In this document: in pieces, positions 41,331-53,900 of the stretch | Numbering within the stretch: the stretch's first letter is position 1 | Layout of the letters: each line of letters begins with the position of its first letter | From: Syngnathus acus | Lineage: Eukaryota > Chordata > Actinopteri > Syngnathiformes > Syngnathidae | NCBI RefSeq assembly: GCF_901709675.1 | Contig: NC_051097.1 | Coordinates: 2,468,539 to 2,532,538, forward strand | Direction: 5' to 3' | DNA: 64,000 nt | Position numbers and translations under genes: made by a program | The notes under the pieces: model-generated | Told to the model about the DNA's origin: nothing | What the model saw: only the letters and a program-made list of their open reading frames with translations | Database searches by the model: none

Positions 41331-42088
41331 GAATACGGCTTGGTTTAAACTTAGTACAGCAACTTTTCTTTCTACTTACAGTAACAACGTAAGTAGACAA
41401 AACAAAAAATTCTCCCCAAACTGCTGCTTAATACAAATAGCTCATTTGATCCATTCCAAGTGTGCTTGAATATTCTCCATCTAATTGTTGCCTTTAAACA
41501 TCCACAATTTTTCCTTGTACTTTTGTTGGCAACTTTTCCATGATCTCAGTCAATAAGTATTCTAAATTATACACTATAGTGATCTTAATTGAGTTCTATG
41601 AGTCTTCTATACTGCCTGTGTGGAACTAGCTTTTGTATTCAAGAGTAAAGAGTACGAGGTTCAACAGGCTTAAAAAGTTTAGGTGTCGTTCAAGAATTTT
41701 CACAATCATGCACTAATGCTATTGATTATTGAGTGGTCTTTTGTAAGAAGACTGAATTTGCAGCTTCTCTTTAGTGGACCAATTCTGTACATGTCTTTTA
41801 TTGACCTGTTTACTGATTATACAAAGAAAGAAGATGAAGTGAAAATCGATAAAATGCTTGATGATGGTAATCTGTGTGTGGGGGGGAGGTTTGGTTGAAC
41901 TCTATGATTATTCTTGTGCTCTTTGACCTTTACGTGTGTCTGTTGTAGTGATGGTTAGACTGTTTGCATTATGTTTTTATGTGATTGGGAAGACATTCAT
42001 TCAATGTGTACCTCTTTTTCTGTTCAGGTTTTCTGAAGCTTATCTCAGTTGACTTTGGACAAGATTGTTTCACACTCACGTTCACATG
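41331..42088. other. no recognised content
   Basis: AT-rich single-copy-looking DNA. No supported gene, repeat or motif. Confidence 0.4.
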
Positions 42089-42262
42089 TACCGTAATTTT
42101 CGGACTATAAGTCGCACCGGAGTATAAGTCGCACCAGCCATAAAATGCCCAAAAAAGTGAAAAAAACCCATATATATGTATATAAATCGCTCCTGAGTCT
42201 AAGTCGCCCCCCCACCCAAACTATGAAAAAAAACCGCGACTTATAGTCCGAAAATTACGGTA
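42089..42262. mobile_element. short TACCG...CGGTA miniature
   Basis: A 174-bp element with both ends inverse (ACCGTAATTTTCGGACTATA), with TA at each edge. It is nearly the reverse complement of 52145-52316 over its whole length and shares its ends with the longer copies at 366-1553 and 44102-44702. Confidence 0.9.
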
Positions 42263-44101
42263 TAAGAAATTGACCATGTTTTTGGGATGTGGAAGGAAAC
42301 GAGTACTCTGGTTGCTTCATTCCACATTCCAAAAGCAGAAAAAAAAAACATTCACAAGAATGTGCAGAAGAGTCTGTACTGCATACAAGAGGGCCTGAAA
42401 ATCTCTCAACTGAAAGGCAAATGTGTGTAAAATATTCCAGTCGATGCAGACTGGCCCCTAAACAAGTTATTTTATCCTCTATGTCTGAGGTCATACTGCT
42501 GTAATCACACAATGTTTAAGAAAGCTTTATTGGATGTGAGCCTCACCAGGTCAAGTCAAGTTGCAAAAAATCTTAAGATTCCATTATAAGGTGAAATAAG
42601 GTGATTACTGGATTCTTAATTTAGTTTACTGTGTAGACATAAATAGAATTGGCAACCATCACCTGCTTGTATCTCAGAATGTCTTAAAGGAATAAAAAAA
42701 AAAAAAAATCAGTTGAAAGGTTTATCTAACTACAATGGAACACAAAACTCACATAATTCTAGAATCTGGTGACATCCAGTGTGTTGTAACGGTTACAATA
42801 ATTGAACGGTTAATATTACCCGATGATCAGGTAATATTAAAGCAGGGACTAAACCTAAGAACTTACAAATGCTTTCATCAGGTTGATTATTAAAGAATAT
42901 TCTTTAGGATACTACGATTGCAAATTGTGAAGTGACATTAAATTTTGTCAAATATTACGAAACAATACAATAATCATACAAACTAATGCTGACTCATTCG
43001 ATAAAGTGAAGACGACTGAACGTTATTGACCGTTAAACTATCATGCTTATGATTCTGCTTCCTTAAAGGTCTTCAGTACATCAGTACAGCAACCCATCTA
43101 GAGTATGTCCAAAATGTTAGGAACACAAGTTTAATACCTGTTTTTAAGTTATAAAAAAAAACATTACTTTGTCATATTTTTATTTGATTACTATAATGCA
43201 GAATTTAAAAGGTGAGTTTTGAGTGTCGTTAGATTTTAGATCCAACACTACATCAACAATCTAGTTAAATTCATAGTGACAATATTAAACTTTCATATAT
43301 CAATTTAATGTACTATATAGATACATAGGTTACAAAATCGGAAAAGAAAAAAAAGTCACCTTTTGTTGTGTTAACTATTGTTACATGAAGCTCATATCAG
43401 CCTCAATATACTGTAGCTCAATTTTTTTGATTAACGAGGTCTTTGCATAGATATTGAACATTGTGTGCCAGCTTGTCAAAAAGAAAACACCAACTAGGCT
43501 GATCACCCCCTCATTTCTTTTTTCTCTCCTCCGATCTCCCTGTGCTCACCTTCACTCATCACCTCATCTATTTCTCCTTCTCTGTTGCCAGGCAACAGAC
43601 AGGAAGGGCATCTCTAGCAGGCAAGAAAACCACAGGACGGGCTTGCAAAAAGACTCATCTCCCAGATGTTCCATCAAAGCTTCTAGGTCCTTCTGAAGAT
43701 GCAGAAACCATTTCTTTTTCATCCCCACGACTGCTTCATTATCTATTAACTGCATCGAAATGTTTTATTGGTTCCACGAAACTTGTAGCGACTATTCAAT
43801 GATTGCAGTTTTTCTGTTGTGTTTGTGCTTTGCAATTTGCTATAGTGATTTATTATTACAATGATTGTTTGTATTGTATAATGATGTATTTGTTGTGCTT
43901 TCTAATTTTCTAAACCTTTTGACCCCCTCAGAATTTGAACAGTGCTACGGTGCAGTGATAAATTCACCATCTGGTCAAATGTAGTGGGGTAGGTAATGAT
44001 TATGATGATGAGGATAATGATTATTATATTGTATTGTGTATATAATATATATGATATATATTATATTGTATATATACTATTGTATTATTACATTTGTTAC
44101 G
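42263..44101. other. no recognised gene
   Basis: AT-rich intergenic DNA with poly-A and TA-rich runs (for example 44030-44090). No exon, repeat family or regulatory element is supported. Confidence 0.4.
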
Positions 44102-44702
44102 TACTGTATTTTCTGGACTATAAATCGCAGTTTTCTTCATAGTTTGGCCGGGGGTACGACTTATACTCAGGAACGACTTATATGTGAAATTATTAACACA
44201 TTATTATAACACTTCACATATTTTCACACTAAGCGGCATGAGGGCGCTCTAGGCCTGTGGAATAATTGAAACTGCAACTGACAATGAGTCTGACGTAAGC
44301 CATGTAGAAGAGGAAGCGCAGCACGTACTTCCGGAGTCAGCAGAGTTGTTTATAAATGACACAGAGGACGAAGATTTCGTTGGATTTACTGATTTGGCAC
44401 GGATGGTTCGAAAAACTTGTTATTTATGTTGTAGTTATTTGAATAACTCTTAAAATGTTACGTCAGGCACGTTCTCAGTTCCTCGTTTATGTGTTTGTGT
44501 AATGTGAGCATACCGTATTGTTCAGCCTGTTGTTGCCTATTCAAGTCTGTTCTTGGTGTTGGTTTTGTCGAATAAATTTCCCCCACAAATGCGACTTATA
44601 CTCCGGTGCGACTTATATATGTTTGTTTTTCTTCTTTATCGTGTATTTTATGGCTGATGCGACCTATACTCCGGAGTGAGTTAGAGTCCAGAAAATACGG
44701 TA
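44102..44702. mobile_element. medium-length member of the TACCG...CGGTA family
   Basis: A 601-bp decayed copy starting TACTGTATTTTCTGGACTAT and ending AGTCCAGAAAATACGGTA. Interior bases about 44303-44400 encode HVLPESAELFINDTEDEDF, parallel to [20 protein letters not shown] in the copy at 366-1553. The shared peptide supports a common transposase parent. Confidence 0.85.
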
Positions 44703-47079
44703 TATTATATTGTTAAATATTATTGTTTTGTGCGTATTGTATTACATCATAATAATCAAAGCTCAAAAATGCCCTTCTTAATTATATTAAAGAGGCATTC
44801 CAATGGGTTTTGCCCCAAAATATCTTTACAATCGCCTTTTCATTTGAACATTTATGATTCACACATCTAATACATATCAGGTTAACACTCTGGAAAGTAA
44901 AACTGGATAGGGTACGAATTTCCGGCGCTCTTTCTGTGACATCAAGCGTGTTGTCGCGTAAGCTTGTTGTCATAGTGACCAGAAGCCAATATTTTGCCAT
45001 ACCGCTTCTCAGAAGAGACTGCTATCTATATACCCCAGACACACACAGTTTCTTCAAAGAAGGCTAAAAAAAGGAAAACCATGACAAGTGACGAACAAAA
45101 GAAGATTGATACTTGCTTGTGCCCGACGCCAGGCAAGCACTTGGTAAACATCACATTTTAGCAGTGGAGAGAAGTGACATACGGACAAATGGCCTTCTCC
45201 TCCAAAGGTAGGAAGTGATATTGTCATTTAGAAAGAAATGTACTGTGTTGTTTTCAATTATTAGTTACCAAACGCTTGAAAAGTTCTATTTTTTGGGTGA
45301 AAGTGAAGTCAACAGCGAAATTTTGCATAGAAAAAATGCCAACAATGGATGAAATTGAAAAGTATGTTCTGAACAAAAGATGTTCCATTCCGTGGCATTT
45401 CATTAATGCTAAATGTAGCCTTATTTTCTTCCGTAACGGTAACATATTGGAGCTTCAGCATGCTAGCGGAATGAAAATGCCTTTATACAAACTGCTGAGA
45501 GCATTCATGGCCGTATCACAATGAGCAGTGAATGTTTTTTTTTTCTTGCTCAATTGTCATTTCATTTCAGATATGAGACAACTACAGCGTCTAACACCGC
45601 CTCAACATCAACACCGCTGAAACTTTGTCAGTTCTACGTACTCGTAGTAGACTCGTAGTAGACTCGTAGTCCACTTTCTGATTTGTGAACTTATGAAAAG
45701 TGAACAGGATAGAGGCTTAAGCCCCGTCTACAAAGGAGTCAAAGTAATATTAGTCTAGTGTTAGGTAGAATTTCAGAGTTTCCAAGTCCCATTTTATAGC
45801 TGGTCATTCCTTTTCTAAAATGGCAAAGTTTTCTCCCTGGGAAGGAATTACCAACTCAAATAAAAAAATTGGATGTTACTCACCTCCATTGACCTGGGCC
45901 AATACATTACACAGAGGCAAAGAGCAAACTGCTTGGACTACTTGTTCCTTCCTTAAGTTTGGGGCAGTCAGACCAAGTGTGGAACACAGGGCCCTCTTCA
46001 GTTTTCCAAATTGAACTTCAGCCATCAGCTTTCATTTCAATATCCAAAGTTTCTCTTCGTCTTCAATTCTCTGACAGAAGCAGCTATAGCAGTAAAGTTA
46101 GAAATTAATGAATGTGTTTTACAAGACCAAAGTCTTACATTTCTTGGGATTTGCTGTCAGTCCTATTTAGTGGAGGGATGCCAGTACCTTTTGTAGCCAT
46201 GGTGGTGGCTCTCTCCTTCTGAGCTCTGAATTACTGTAAAGTTAGCCTGTGGGAAGGAATTGACACACATGCTGTCCAAGGCTAATTTTTCCACGGAGAT
46301 GTCAAGATTGGAAGCGCCGACATGCTGTGTCGCATTCATGCGCATTTCTGAGGCAGGGCAAACCTGAGCAGACAAATAAACCAATCAGCGAAGAGCAGAC
46401 GTGACGTGATGACCTTTTGAAATAAATGCTTCCACTGTCGAGGGCTGCTGAGGTTTTAATGACTGTGTGTTTCTAGTTATTTAAAACTGAGTTTAAAGCT
46501 TAATTAAACAAACGGCCCTTCTACAGGTGACCTCAGTTGATGGGTGATGATCTTCTTACACAGCCACTTAATGCTGGTCGTATCAGCAACTCTTTGGCTT
46601 ACCTTATCAAAGGCCAAAATGAAAATCCTGCTATCTGACAGAGGTGTCAAACACCCATCCAGAAAGTAAACGCTGCCCCAGTTTGCTTCTACGCAAGGGT
46701 TTACTTTCAGATTGCAAAGATGCTCCTCCATGAGTTGTCTGGGGCTTTACACCCCTCTCATGGTAAACAGGTCCTAGGTGATGGACCAGACAAAACACGG
46801 CTCAAAAGACCCCTATGAAGAGTAAAATAAATGGATCTGGTTTTCTCTTGCCCCGGGGCCTCCTCTGAAGCCAGACCTGGAAATAGGGGTTGGTGAGTAG
46901 CACGTGATGGGTGGCGGCCAAAGGCGGGGACCTTGGCGGCTATAGTTGCACAATGCCATTTTTGCATTCGCGTATATTGCACATCCCTCAACTTAGTAGT
47001 TGTATATACTGTGTATATATTGTGGTTTTTATATTTTGTGTTTTTTACTTTTTTAATCTTCTTTTAATCTTCCTTTCCT
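44703..47079. other. intergenic, mostly unrecognised
   Basis: A 45056-45215 stretch encodes KKIDTCLCPTPGKHLVNITF and may be a transposon-linked relic. A frame at 45276-45524 (82 residues) has no match that I can name. A short direct repeat, ACTCGTAGTAG, occurs at 45639-45671. Nothing else is supported. Confidence 0.3.
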
Positions 47080-47178
47080 TGTCTGGCACTTTAATGGACA
47101 GCGAAAGAATTTCATTGTACAATGAAAAAGTGCTTTCCTTTTGTACACATGATAATAAACGCTTTGAATCTTGAATCT
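47080..47178 (+). mobile_element. LINE 3' end
   Basis: GAATTTCATTGTACAATGAA, then ATGATAATAAACGCTTTGAA and a repeated CTTGAAT end, typical of L2-like LINE tails in fish. Confidence 0.65.
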
Positions 47179-47474
47179 ATAGAGGCTAGCTCAAGGGACA
47201 TGGAATGTCACCTCTCTGGGAGAGAAGGAGCCTGACTTGGTGTGTGAGGCAGAGAAGTTCTGAATAGACAGCTTGGGCTCTGGTACCGGTCCTTTTGAGA
47301 GGGGTTGGACTCACTGGCTCCCAATACATTTTAGGAGACATATCATGGAAAATCCACTTTTTATATTCATTTTATTGTGCACTTGGAGTCCCCAAGATTG
47401 TAGAAACCCCTCCTGGTGTTGCAGATGTAATTTTATAAAAATGGGACCCATTGCCTCCCTGCTTGGCACTCAGC

Positions 47475-47677
47475 ATTAAGGGTTGGAATTGGGGGGTTAG
47501 ATCACCAAATGATTCCCGAGCGCGGCACCGCTGCTGCTCACTGCTCCCCTCTCCCCCAGGGGATGGATCAAAATCACATGGGGATGGGTTAAATGCAGAG
47601 GACAAATTTCACCACACCCAGATGTGTGTGTGTGACGATCATTGGGACTTTAACTTAACTTTAACTTTAACTTTATG
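47475..47677 (+). mobile_element. LINE/SINE tail with (TTTAAC)n end
   Basis: GGGTTAAATGCAGAGGACAA, then CACACCCAGATGTGTGTGTG and ATCATTGGGACTTTAACTTA with a short TTTAACTTTAAC end. A very common fish retroposon tail, from memory. Confidence 0.65.
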
Positions 47678-48536
47678 ATCTATTTGGGGGCTATTTTTTA
47701 CTCGGTTCAGTTTTCTCCATTTTCTCTTACGTATTTTTATCTTTTACGTCACTTCCTTTGGGGTGAGACTACCAAACAAGGTAACGGATGCGGCCAAACG
47801 GTTTCGCAAATCCGCCATCTTTATTACTCGCAGAGACTTTTGTAGTCCAAACAACTCAAGGATGCCGAGATAGAGGGATCAAAATGTTCCGCTGTTGGAT
47901 GCATCAATCCACAAAACTCACTGCACCGTCCCCCAGCATCAGAACCTCAAAGAAGTGCCTGGTTTAATTTCATTTTTCAAGCAGTGTTCCCACATCTGTG
48001 GTAAAAGTCCTGCTTGTTCAAGGATGAGTGTTTCAGAATTTTTTTGTGAGAATATAGAAGGATTCGGCGAAAGACTTAGTTTCACTGATGGTTAAGTTCC
48101 TTCAATCTGTGGAAACGACGGACACAGTAAAGCAGTAGGCTTGAGATGACACAAAAATAATAAACTGTATTTCACTTTCATATTATGCCCTCGTTTTCAT
48201 AGCATTAGCATCAGTCTTCCTGCTGATTTTAGAGCTGTGCGCTCTATGTTTTCTTGTGGGTGTATTTTGAGTAGTTGTATCAGATGAATTGCATGGAATG
48301 TGCTGTATTATTCTTGGGTAACACAATAATGTGTTAAATGCATTCTTTAGCTTCTCGCTAATGCTAGCATTAGCTGACTGGTTAACTTGACTGCAGTGCT
48401 TGTTTACAAAACGTGTTCATAAATATTGTGAGGGGATTTATTTTGTTACGTGTTGTGTATGGTTATATGGACAAGTCTTCTGCCGTTGACATATTTTAAT
48501 CAATCAAAAAGTTTGCAGCACAAGTAAACTCTAAAG
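47678..48536. other. no recognised gene
   Basis: A stretch near 47870-48090 (CCGCTGTTGGATGCATCAATC, then KCSAVGCINPQNS in one frame) vaguely recalls the start of a THAP domain but has no intact frame. Otherwise nothing is supported. Confidence 0.3.
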
Positions 48537-48749
48537 CAGGGGTCACCAACTCCGGTCCTCAAGGGCGCCAATCCAGCCTGTTTTAGGTGCAGCCCTACAA
48601 CAACACACCTGATTCAAATGATCAGCTCATCAGCAAGCTCTATTAAGGCTGATAGCGATCCTGATTATTTGAATCAGGTGTGTTGTTGTAGGGCTGCACC
48701 TAAAACAGGCTGGATTGGCGCCCTTGAGGACCGGAGTTGGTGACCCCTG
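48537..48749. mobile_element. palindromic hAT-type miniature
   Basis: A 213-bp near-perfect palindrome from CAGGGGTCACCAACTCCGGT to its inverse. It has a perfect 8-bp target duplication CTCTAAAG (48529-48536 and 48750-48757). Confidence 0.95.
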
Positions 48750-49059
48750 CTCTAAAGTATGTCCGACCGGAAAGGGAGGCGCACAACTTGCGACCTGGAG
48801 GGCGTGGGGTGAGAAGTATCTCATTTGCATTTAAAGAGACCGCACCAAAACGGCTTGGTTCTGAGCCGGACCTCAGAACAAGTAAAAAGAGGGACCTGTG
48901 ATGCTACCAAAACTATGAATTCAGACAAAAGCATCGCTGTTCCACTTTATATAGACCACAACTGAATGAGTAAAACGGAAGAATTTATAAACGTGGTATG
49001 TAAGCTTTAAGATACTTCTATTTGTTTTCAAACCATTAAACGGCCGGCCTCGCCTTAGC

Positions 49060-49290
49060 TTGCCACTTTGAGCTACTCCACCCGTACGCACCTGCTCAGT
49101 GCCTCAGATCTGCTGACTGGGCGCTACTCAAAGTGTCAAAGACTAAGCGGAGCCTCAAAGGGGAGTGAGTCTTTTTTATTGCTTGTCCTTCCCTTTGGAA
49201 TGACCTCCCTCCCCTTAAATGTTAAGCAAGTCCCCTTTTTTGTCCATGTTTGTTCGATGCCCCTTGTTTGTTTTTCAGCTTTCGACTGAC
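49060..49290 (+). pseudogene. possible LINE ORF end
   Basis: In shifting frames it reads LATLSYSTRTHLLSASDLL and later LWNDLPPL, reminiscent of the C-terminal region of fish LINE polyproteins. It is heavily decayed, so the assignment is weak. Confidence 0.3.
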
Positions 49291-50489
49291 TTTCAACTGT
49301 TACGGTTCTACGCATATATATCAATTTGTTTTTCAATCCAATGAAGTCCTTTGTTACAGCTACAATTTGTTGTATAATGCCCGGTATAAATGAAGTTGAT
49401 TTGTATTGTGTTGTTTTGAAACAATATTTCATCATTAAAATATATTCTGAAGACAAACACCAAGGGAAAATCCAGTCAGTCAGTCAGTCAGTCAACATTT
49501 TTGTGTGCAATTAAGAACAATAAAATAAATCAAATGATCTTTCTATTATATTGGTTTCTCCTCCTGAACTATGGAGCAGGTGTGTTTATCTACTTGTTTC
49601 ATTCTGATGTGTAAACAAGCGTTTTACTTGGTTGCGTGTGTTGGTGTGCTGCTATTAGGAGAATGTTCACATATGGGTTATCTTGAGTCAGTAATGTAGC
49701 TTCTTTCCATGCGAGTAAATTCCATCCTTATCTTGCTGGAGCTCATTTTCTATTTGCTTCACTGTGCTCCTTTGATTCTTTTTCTTCCTCGTGGCAAAGC
49801 ACAGCAGCAGCGTTTCCTTCTCCTCTATGTCACCTCCACCCTCCCCCGCCTCCCTCCATCTCATACTGCTTCCATCCTCCCTCCCCTTTGGTGTGTGTTT
49901 GCAGATGAAACGGGCAGCCTGCCAGTTTTTCATATTTCTTGGCAGTAAAGTGGCTAGCCAACTTCCTAGGGATGGGGAGTGGGAGGGGCGGGGGCTTGCA
50001 AAAGGTTACATTTGCACAATGTGTGTGTGTGGAAAAAAGGCAAAAAAAGAGGGAGGGAGCGAAAGCAGAAAGAGAGGGAAAGCTGGGCTGGATCAGCCAA
50101 ATGACTTCACCGTTCTGGGTTGATGGAAAAAAGCCTCCTGGGGGAATATTCAGTATGCAAGAGTATCGAGTTGCATGCCATTACAATGATGTCTGTCCCT
50201 CTCTGTTTCTCTTTTTGTCTGCCCTCTCTGGAATGTCCCCCTCCCCTTTAAAACACACACACACCCTTATATTCCCTCCCTTCCTCTTTGCTTGCCTGTG
50301 TAAAAGTCCTCCGACAGGCAATATGCTTGGGATGGGGGAGCTTTAGCAGGTTGGTGGGTTCATACAGTATGTGACTGTGCATATGTGTGTGAGTGATGGG
50401 GCAGGACTACCAAACAACGTACATTGACCTGCCAGGCTATTAGGACTGCTTAAATGTGTCCATAAACAAATAAAACAATTTTGATCTTA
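49291..50489. other. pyrimidine- and purine-rich intergenic DNA
   Basis: Contains a (CAGT)n run at 49473-49491, a CT-rich block at 49740-49900 and a GA-rich block at 49970-50100. Open frames here follow from biased composition; no gene is supported. Confidence 0.4.
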
Positions 50490-50645
50490 TGATATCTATC
50501 AGCGGAATTGGTTAGCACGTCTGCCTCACAGTTCAGAGGATTCGGGTTTGATTCCAGCATGCTCATGACCCACGTGGGGACAAGCGGTACAGATGATGGA
50601 TGGATGGATGGATGGATGGATGGATGGATGGATGGATGGATGGAT
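50490..50645 (+). mobile_element. SINE remnant and (GGAT)n microsatellite
   Basis: TTGGTTAGCACGTCTGCCTC and CGGGTTTGATTCC look like Pol III A and B boxes of a tRNA-derived SINE. After a short tail, twelve or so GGAT units follow (50595-50645). Confidence 0.7.
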
Positions 50646-51559
50646 AATATCCATCTACAAACTTAAAGCAAATCACTAATGTGAGTGGAAAAGACTTGGA
50701 AATATTTTGGGCTGGTTCTCTCAAAGTAAGAAGAATTAGACTTTTATTCTTCATCCAGTACCATTGGAGACGCAAAGTAAATATAGAACAGAAATACTCA
50801 GAAAATGTAAACATTCCAACTAAAAAGGATGAAAGATAAAACCCTACAAGGGTGACTGAAGTCATTTGAAACTGATTGATGACACTGAAATTTGCTAAAA
50901 TGCGTATTGACATGCCACAAAGCTCCAGAGAGGGTGTCTTTTGAACAGATAAGATAAAACTAGAGCTTTGGAGCAATTTAGATCAACTCCTTGAAGATGT
51001 GATTGGTGCAAATCCTGTTTGGCGAATGGAGTAAGTCTATGTGGAGGTGGGGCTCGACCTGGTTTCACAGATTAGCACAAAGGGAGCGGCCACAGCTGAC
51101 TACTATATTATAGCCAATCAAAGCGACTTATCTCATTCCCGCTAGTCGCGCATGAGAGTCCTAATGGCGGAGCGTGCATCTGCGCCGTATATTAGGCCCT
51201 CGGAGATCACCCCACACCCCTGATCATTCGTGTAACCTTAGCATGGCTTTGCAACCCCATCTACAGGTCAACCTTGGTACTACAACAGACACCTAACTCA
51301 GGTTTGTCAGCGGATACTGTATACCGTGATATGCGCGGTATGCTGTTCGTCAACTCAACTTTTGTATAACTTAGTCATAAAGGGTTAATTAGATGTGTGA
51401 AAATGTGTTGTATTAGGTTGATGATTGCTTTATAGTTCCCAAAAACACTTTAGTTGAAATAGAATGTATTCTTCAAATGTTTCATCAACAAATGAAATGT
51501 AAATTTCAGTATGTGAACCTACTGAATTAAATATTAACTTTGCCCTTTCCACCTCTCAT
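50646..51559. other. no recognised gene
   Basis: Intergenic DNA without supported exon or repeat family. Confidence 0.4.
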
Positions 51560-51918
51560 TGTGGAATTGAGCAGGGTGACCAAGTGCAGCTTGGACCAGT
51601 TTGTTGAAGGAAAAGGGGTCGGGTAGAACAGCGACACAGACGGGGCAGACGCTCGCGGACGGCGGGCAGGGTTAGGGTTAGGGTTAGGGTTAGAAGTCCA
51701 ATCGGACAAGGAACACATACAGAAAGCGGGCACTGACCGTGAACCTACACACGAGACCGGGGGGGAATGCACGATGGGACCGGAACAGCAGGAGCAGAAA
51801 AATACATTAACAGTAGACATCAACAAGGAGAAACGCGCGGGCAGGGTTTAAATACAAAAGTTAACAAGACGGAGCAGGTGAGGGAAACTTGGGTAGCTAG
51901 TGGAATGGGCATGTGACA
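51560..51918 (-). mobile_element. solo LTR containing telomere-type repeats
   Basis: On the minus strand it opens TGTCACATGCCC, has TTTGTATTTAAACCCTG (TATA-like) and ends GGTCCAAGCTGCACTTGGTC, then CACCCTGCTCAATTCCACA, matching the 3' end of the LTRs at 53043 and 57214. No matching target duplication was found. Confidence 0.75.
51668..51693 (+). repeat. interstitial telomeric repeat (TTAGGG)4
   Basis: Four consecutive GGGTTA units inside the solo LTR. It is too short and too embedded to be a chromosome end. Confidence 0.95.
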
Positions 51919-52144
51919 CCACCTTATTTCTGAAGGCTGTGACGTACACAATTAAGCGTGGGACTTCCTGTAAGACACCAGAAGTAGCAGTGAGCCATTT
52001 GTAGGATTTATATTTCGTTTTGCAAAATTAATTAATTAATTTATTTATTTATTACCGTATTTCGTTCCCTTTTCGAAACAATCACAAGCCCCTGTCGCAT
52101 TTAAAAACGTTTTGGACAGCTTGGGAACCATTGGTGGTTGTATT

Positions 52145-52316
52145 TACCGTAATTTTCGGACTATAAGTCGCGGTTTTTTTCATAGTTTGGGTGGGGGGGC
52201 GACTTATACTCAGGAGCGACTTATATACATATATATGTTTTTTTTCACTTTTTTGGGCATTTTATGGCTGGTGCGACTTATACTCCGGTGCGACTTATAC
52301 TCCGAAAATTACGGTA
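52145..52316. mobile_element. short TACCG...CGGTA miniature, opposite orientation
   Basis: 172 bp, with TACCGTAATTTTCGGACTAT at the left, its inverse at the right and TA at both edges. It matches 42089-42262 in reverse complement. Confidence 0.92.
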
Positions 52317-52682
52317 AAACCAGAAGACAGTCAGTCTGTGACTACAAGAGCAATGTTTTGAAGATGCACCTCGGAAAAGGAAAGGATGTTGTGAGAATCA
52401 GTACAGTTCCCAGGGCCTACCCGTGGATGAAGAACACAAAAGGATTGGGCTGAAAATGTTCATTGAAAAGACTACCTAAACATTATACGTGTGCTCTTCT
52501 CATCAGAACATAAGGTATGATTTTCATATGTATGGTCGACGCAACATTTATGTTATTAGTCAGGCGACATATAGTTTTACCTTTTTCTGAACAGGATTTT
52601 GAACTGTTGCTGTTCAGTATCAACCTAACATGCTATAATTTCAGCACAGACATACAGTAAAATGTTCAAGGATTCCACATTA

Positions 52683-52685
52683 TAT

Positions 52686-52720
<35 letters not shown>

Positions 52721-52722
52721 TA
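52683..52722. repeat. (TTTA)n microsatellite
   Basis: About ten uninterrupted TTTA units. Confidence 0.95.
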
Positions 52723-53451
52723 ACCCTAATACATACTCTCGACTTTGTTTGATGTCAGGCTGCTCTTCCATTTTTATTTTTATTTGGCCCATTAATTTGT
52801 TTATCTGACTCCATCAAACTACAAAATTAAACTTGCAAATTCCAAAGAAATCCTGGTACGCATCATTTTTAATACACACAATCAAACACCACCACACTTA
52901 TCTCACTTGTAATTTCACCTCAAGTTCAAAATTAATTTTTAAGTGATGGAATTGGAACCATATTGAGTTATAGAAAAGTCATGTATTGCTTCAAGAATTC
53001 TATTAAAGCCTGAAACCATATAAAATTATTTAATGATCAAACTGTCATGTCTCGTCCCCAGTTCTGTGTCTGTGTGCTTGCCCCTCCCTTCCTGTGTGCC
53101 CTTGTTTAGTGTAATCACACGCACCTGCCTCTCGTTACCTGTGTCTTATTTAAGTTCTGTTTGCGTGTCACTCGCCGTCGGAGCATTGCACGAGATGTGC
53201 GGACAATGCATGTCTCACTGTCACGCGGTTTGTTTTGTTCCTGTCTTTTGTTCCACGCTTTGGCGGTCAGTCCTGTTGGTTTTGTTTAGTCACGTCAGTT
53301 TGCCGGGTTTGTATTTTGAGTTTTCGGCAATAAACCCTGGTCCAAGCTGCATTTGGTCGTCCTCGCTCCATTCCTCCACCCCGTTCCTGACAGAATGCTC
53401 CGACCAACACAGCGACCAGCGCTTGGACCCTCCGCCATCAGCTCCCGTCCG

Positions 53452-53631
53452 CGACGCCCGATCCTCGTCCATCGTCCGAGAAGGTTCCGGCGCCATCGGA
53501 CTTCGCTCCAGCGACGCCCGATCCACGTCCATCATCCGAGAAGGTTCCGGCGCCATCGGACTTCGCTCCAGCGACGCCCGATCCTCGTCCATCGTCCGAG
53601 CAGGTTCCAGCGTGATCGGACTCCACTGCCG
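53452..53631 (+). repeat. 60-bp minisatellite x3 in LTR element A
   Basis: Three units spaced exactly 60 bp (GACGCCCGATCC at 53452, 53512 and 53572). Since 60 is a multiple of three, each frame repeats the same 20 residues. Confidence 0.95.
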
Positions 53632-53652
53632 CTGATCGCGGCCCTGACTTTA

Positions 53653-53900
53653 CAAGTTTCTGCCGAGCACGGTTCTGTATCCCCGAGTTTCCGCCCGAGT
53701 GCGGTTCTGTATCCCCGAGTTTCCGCCCGAGTGCGGTTCTGTATCCCCGAGTTTCCGCCCGAGTGCGGTTCTGTATCCCCGAGTTTCCGCCCGAGTGCGG
53801 TTTTGTATCCCCGAGTTTCCGCCCGAGTGCGGTTTTGTATCCCCGAGTTTCCGCCCGAGTGCGGTTCTGTATCCCCGAGTTTCCGCCAGAGTGCAGTACT
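53653..53900 (+). repeat. 32-bp minisatellite, about 7-8 units, in LTR element A
   Basis: GAGTTTCCGCCCGAGTGCGG recurs every 32 bp (53685, 53717, 53749 and on). The period is not a multiple of three, so a translated frame cycles through all three readings yet stays open. Confidence 0.95.

Noticed and set aside
49740-50300. CT- and GA-rich blocks with open frames of 110 and 135 residues
   Set aside because: Biased composition explains the open frames; there is no domain or exon structure.
50500-50560. A tRNA gene from A- and B-box-like motifs
   Set aside because: No cloverleaf can be drawn, and the sequence continues as a SINE tail with a GGAT microsatellite.
51668-51693. Chromosome end or fusion site from TTAGGG units
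   Set aside because: There are only four units, and they are embedded in a solo LTR with ordinary DNA on both sides.
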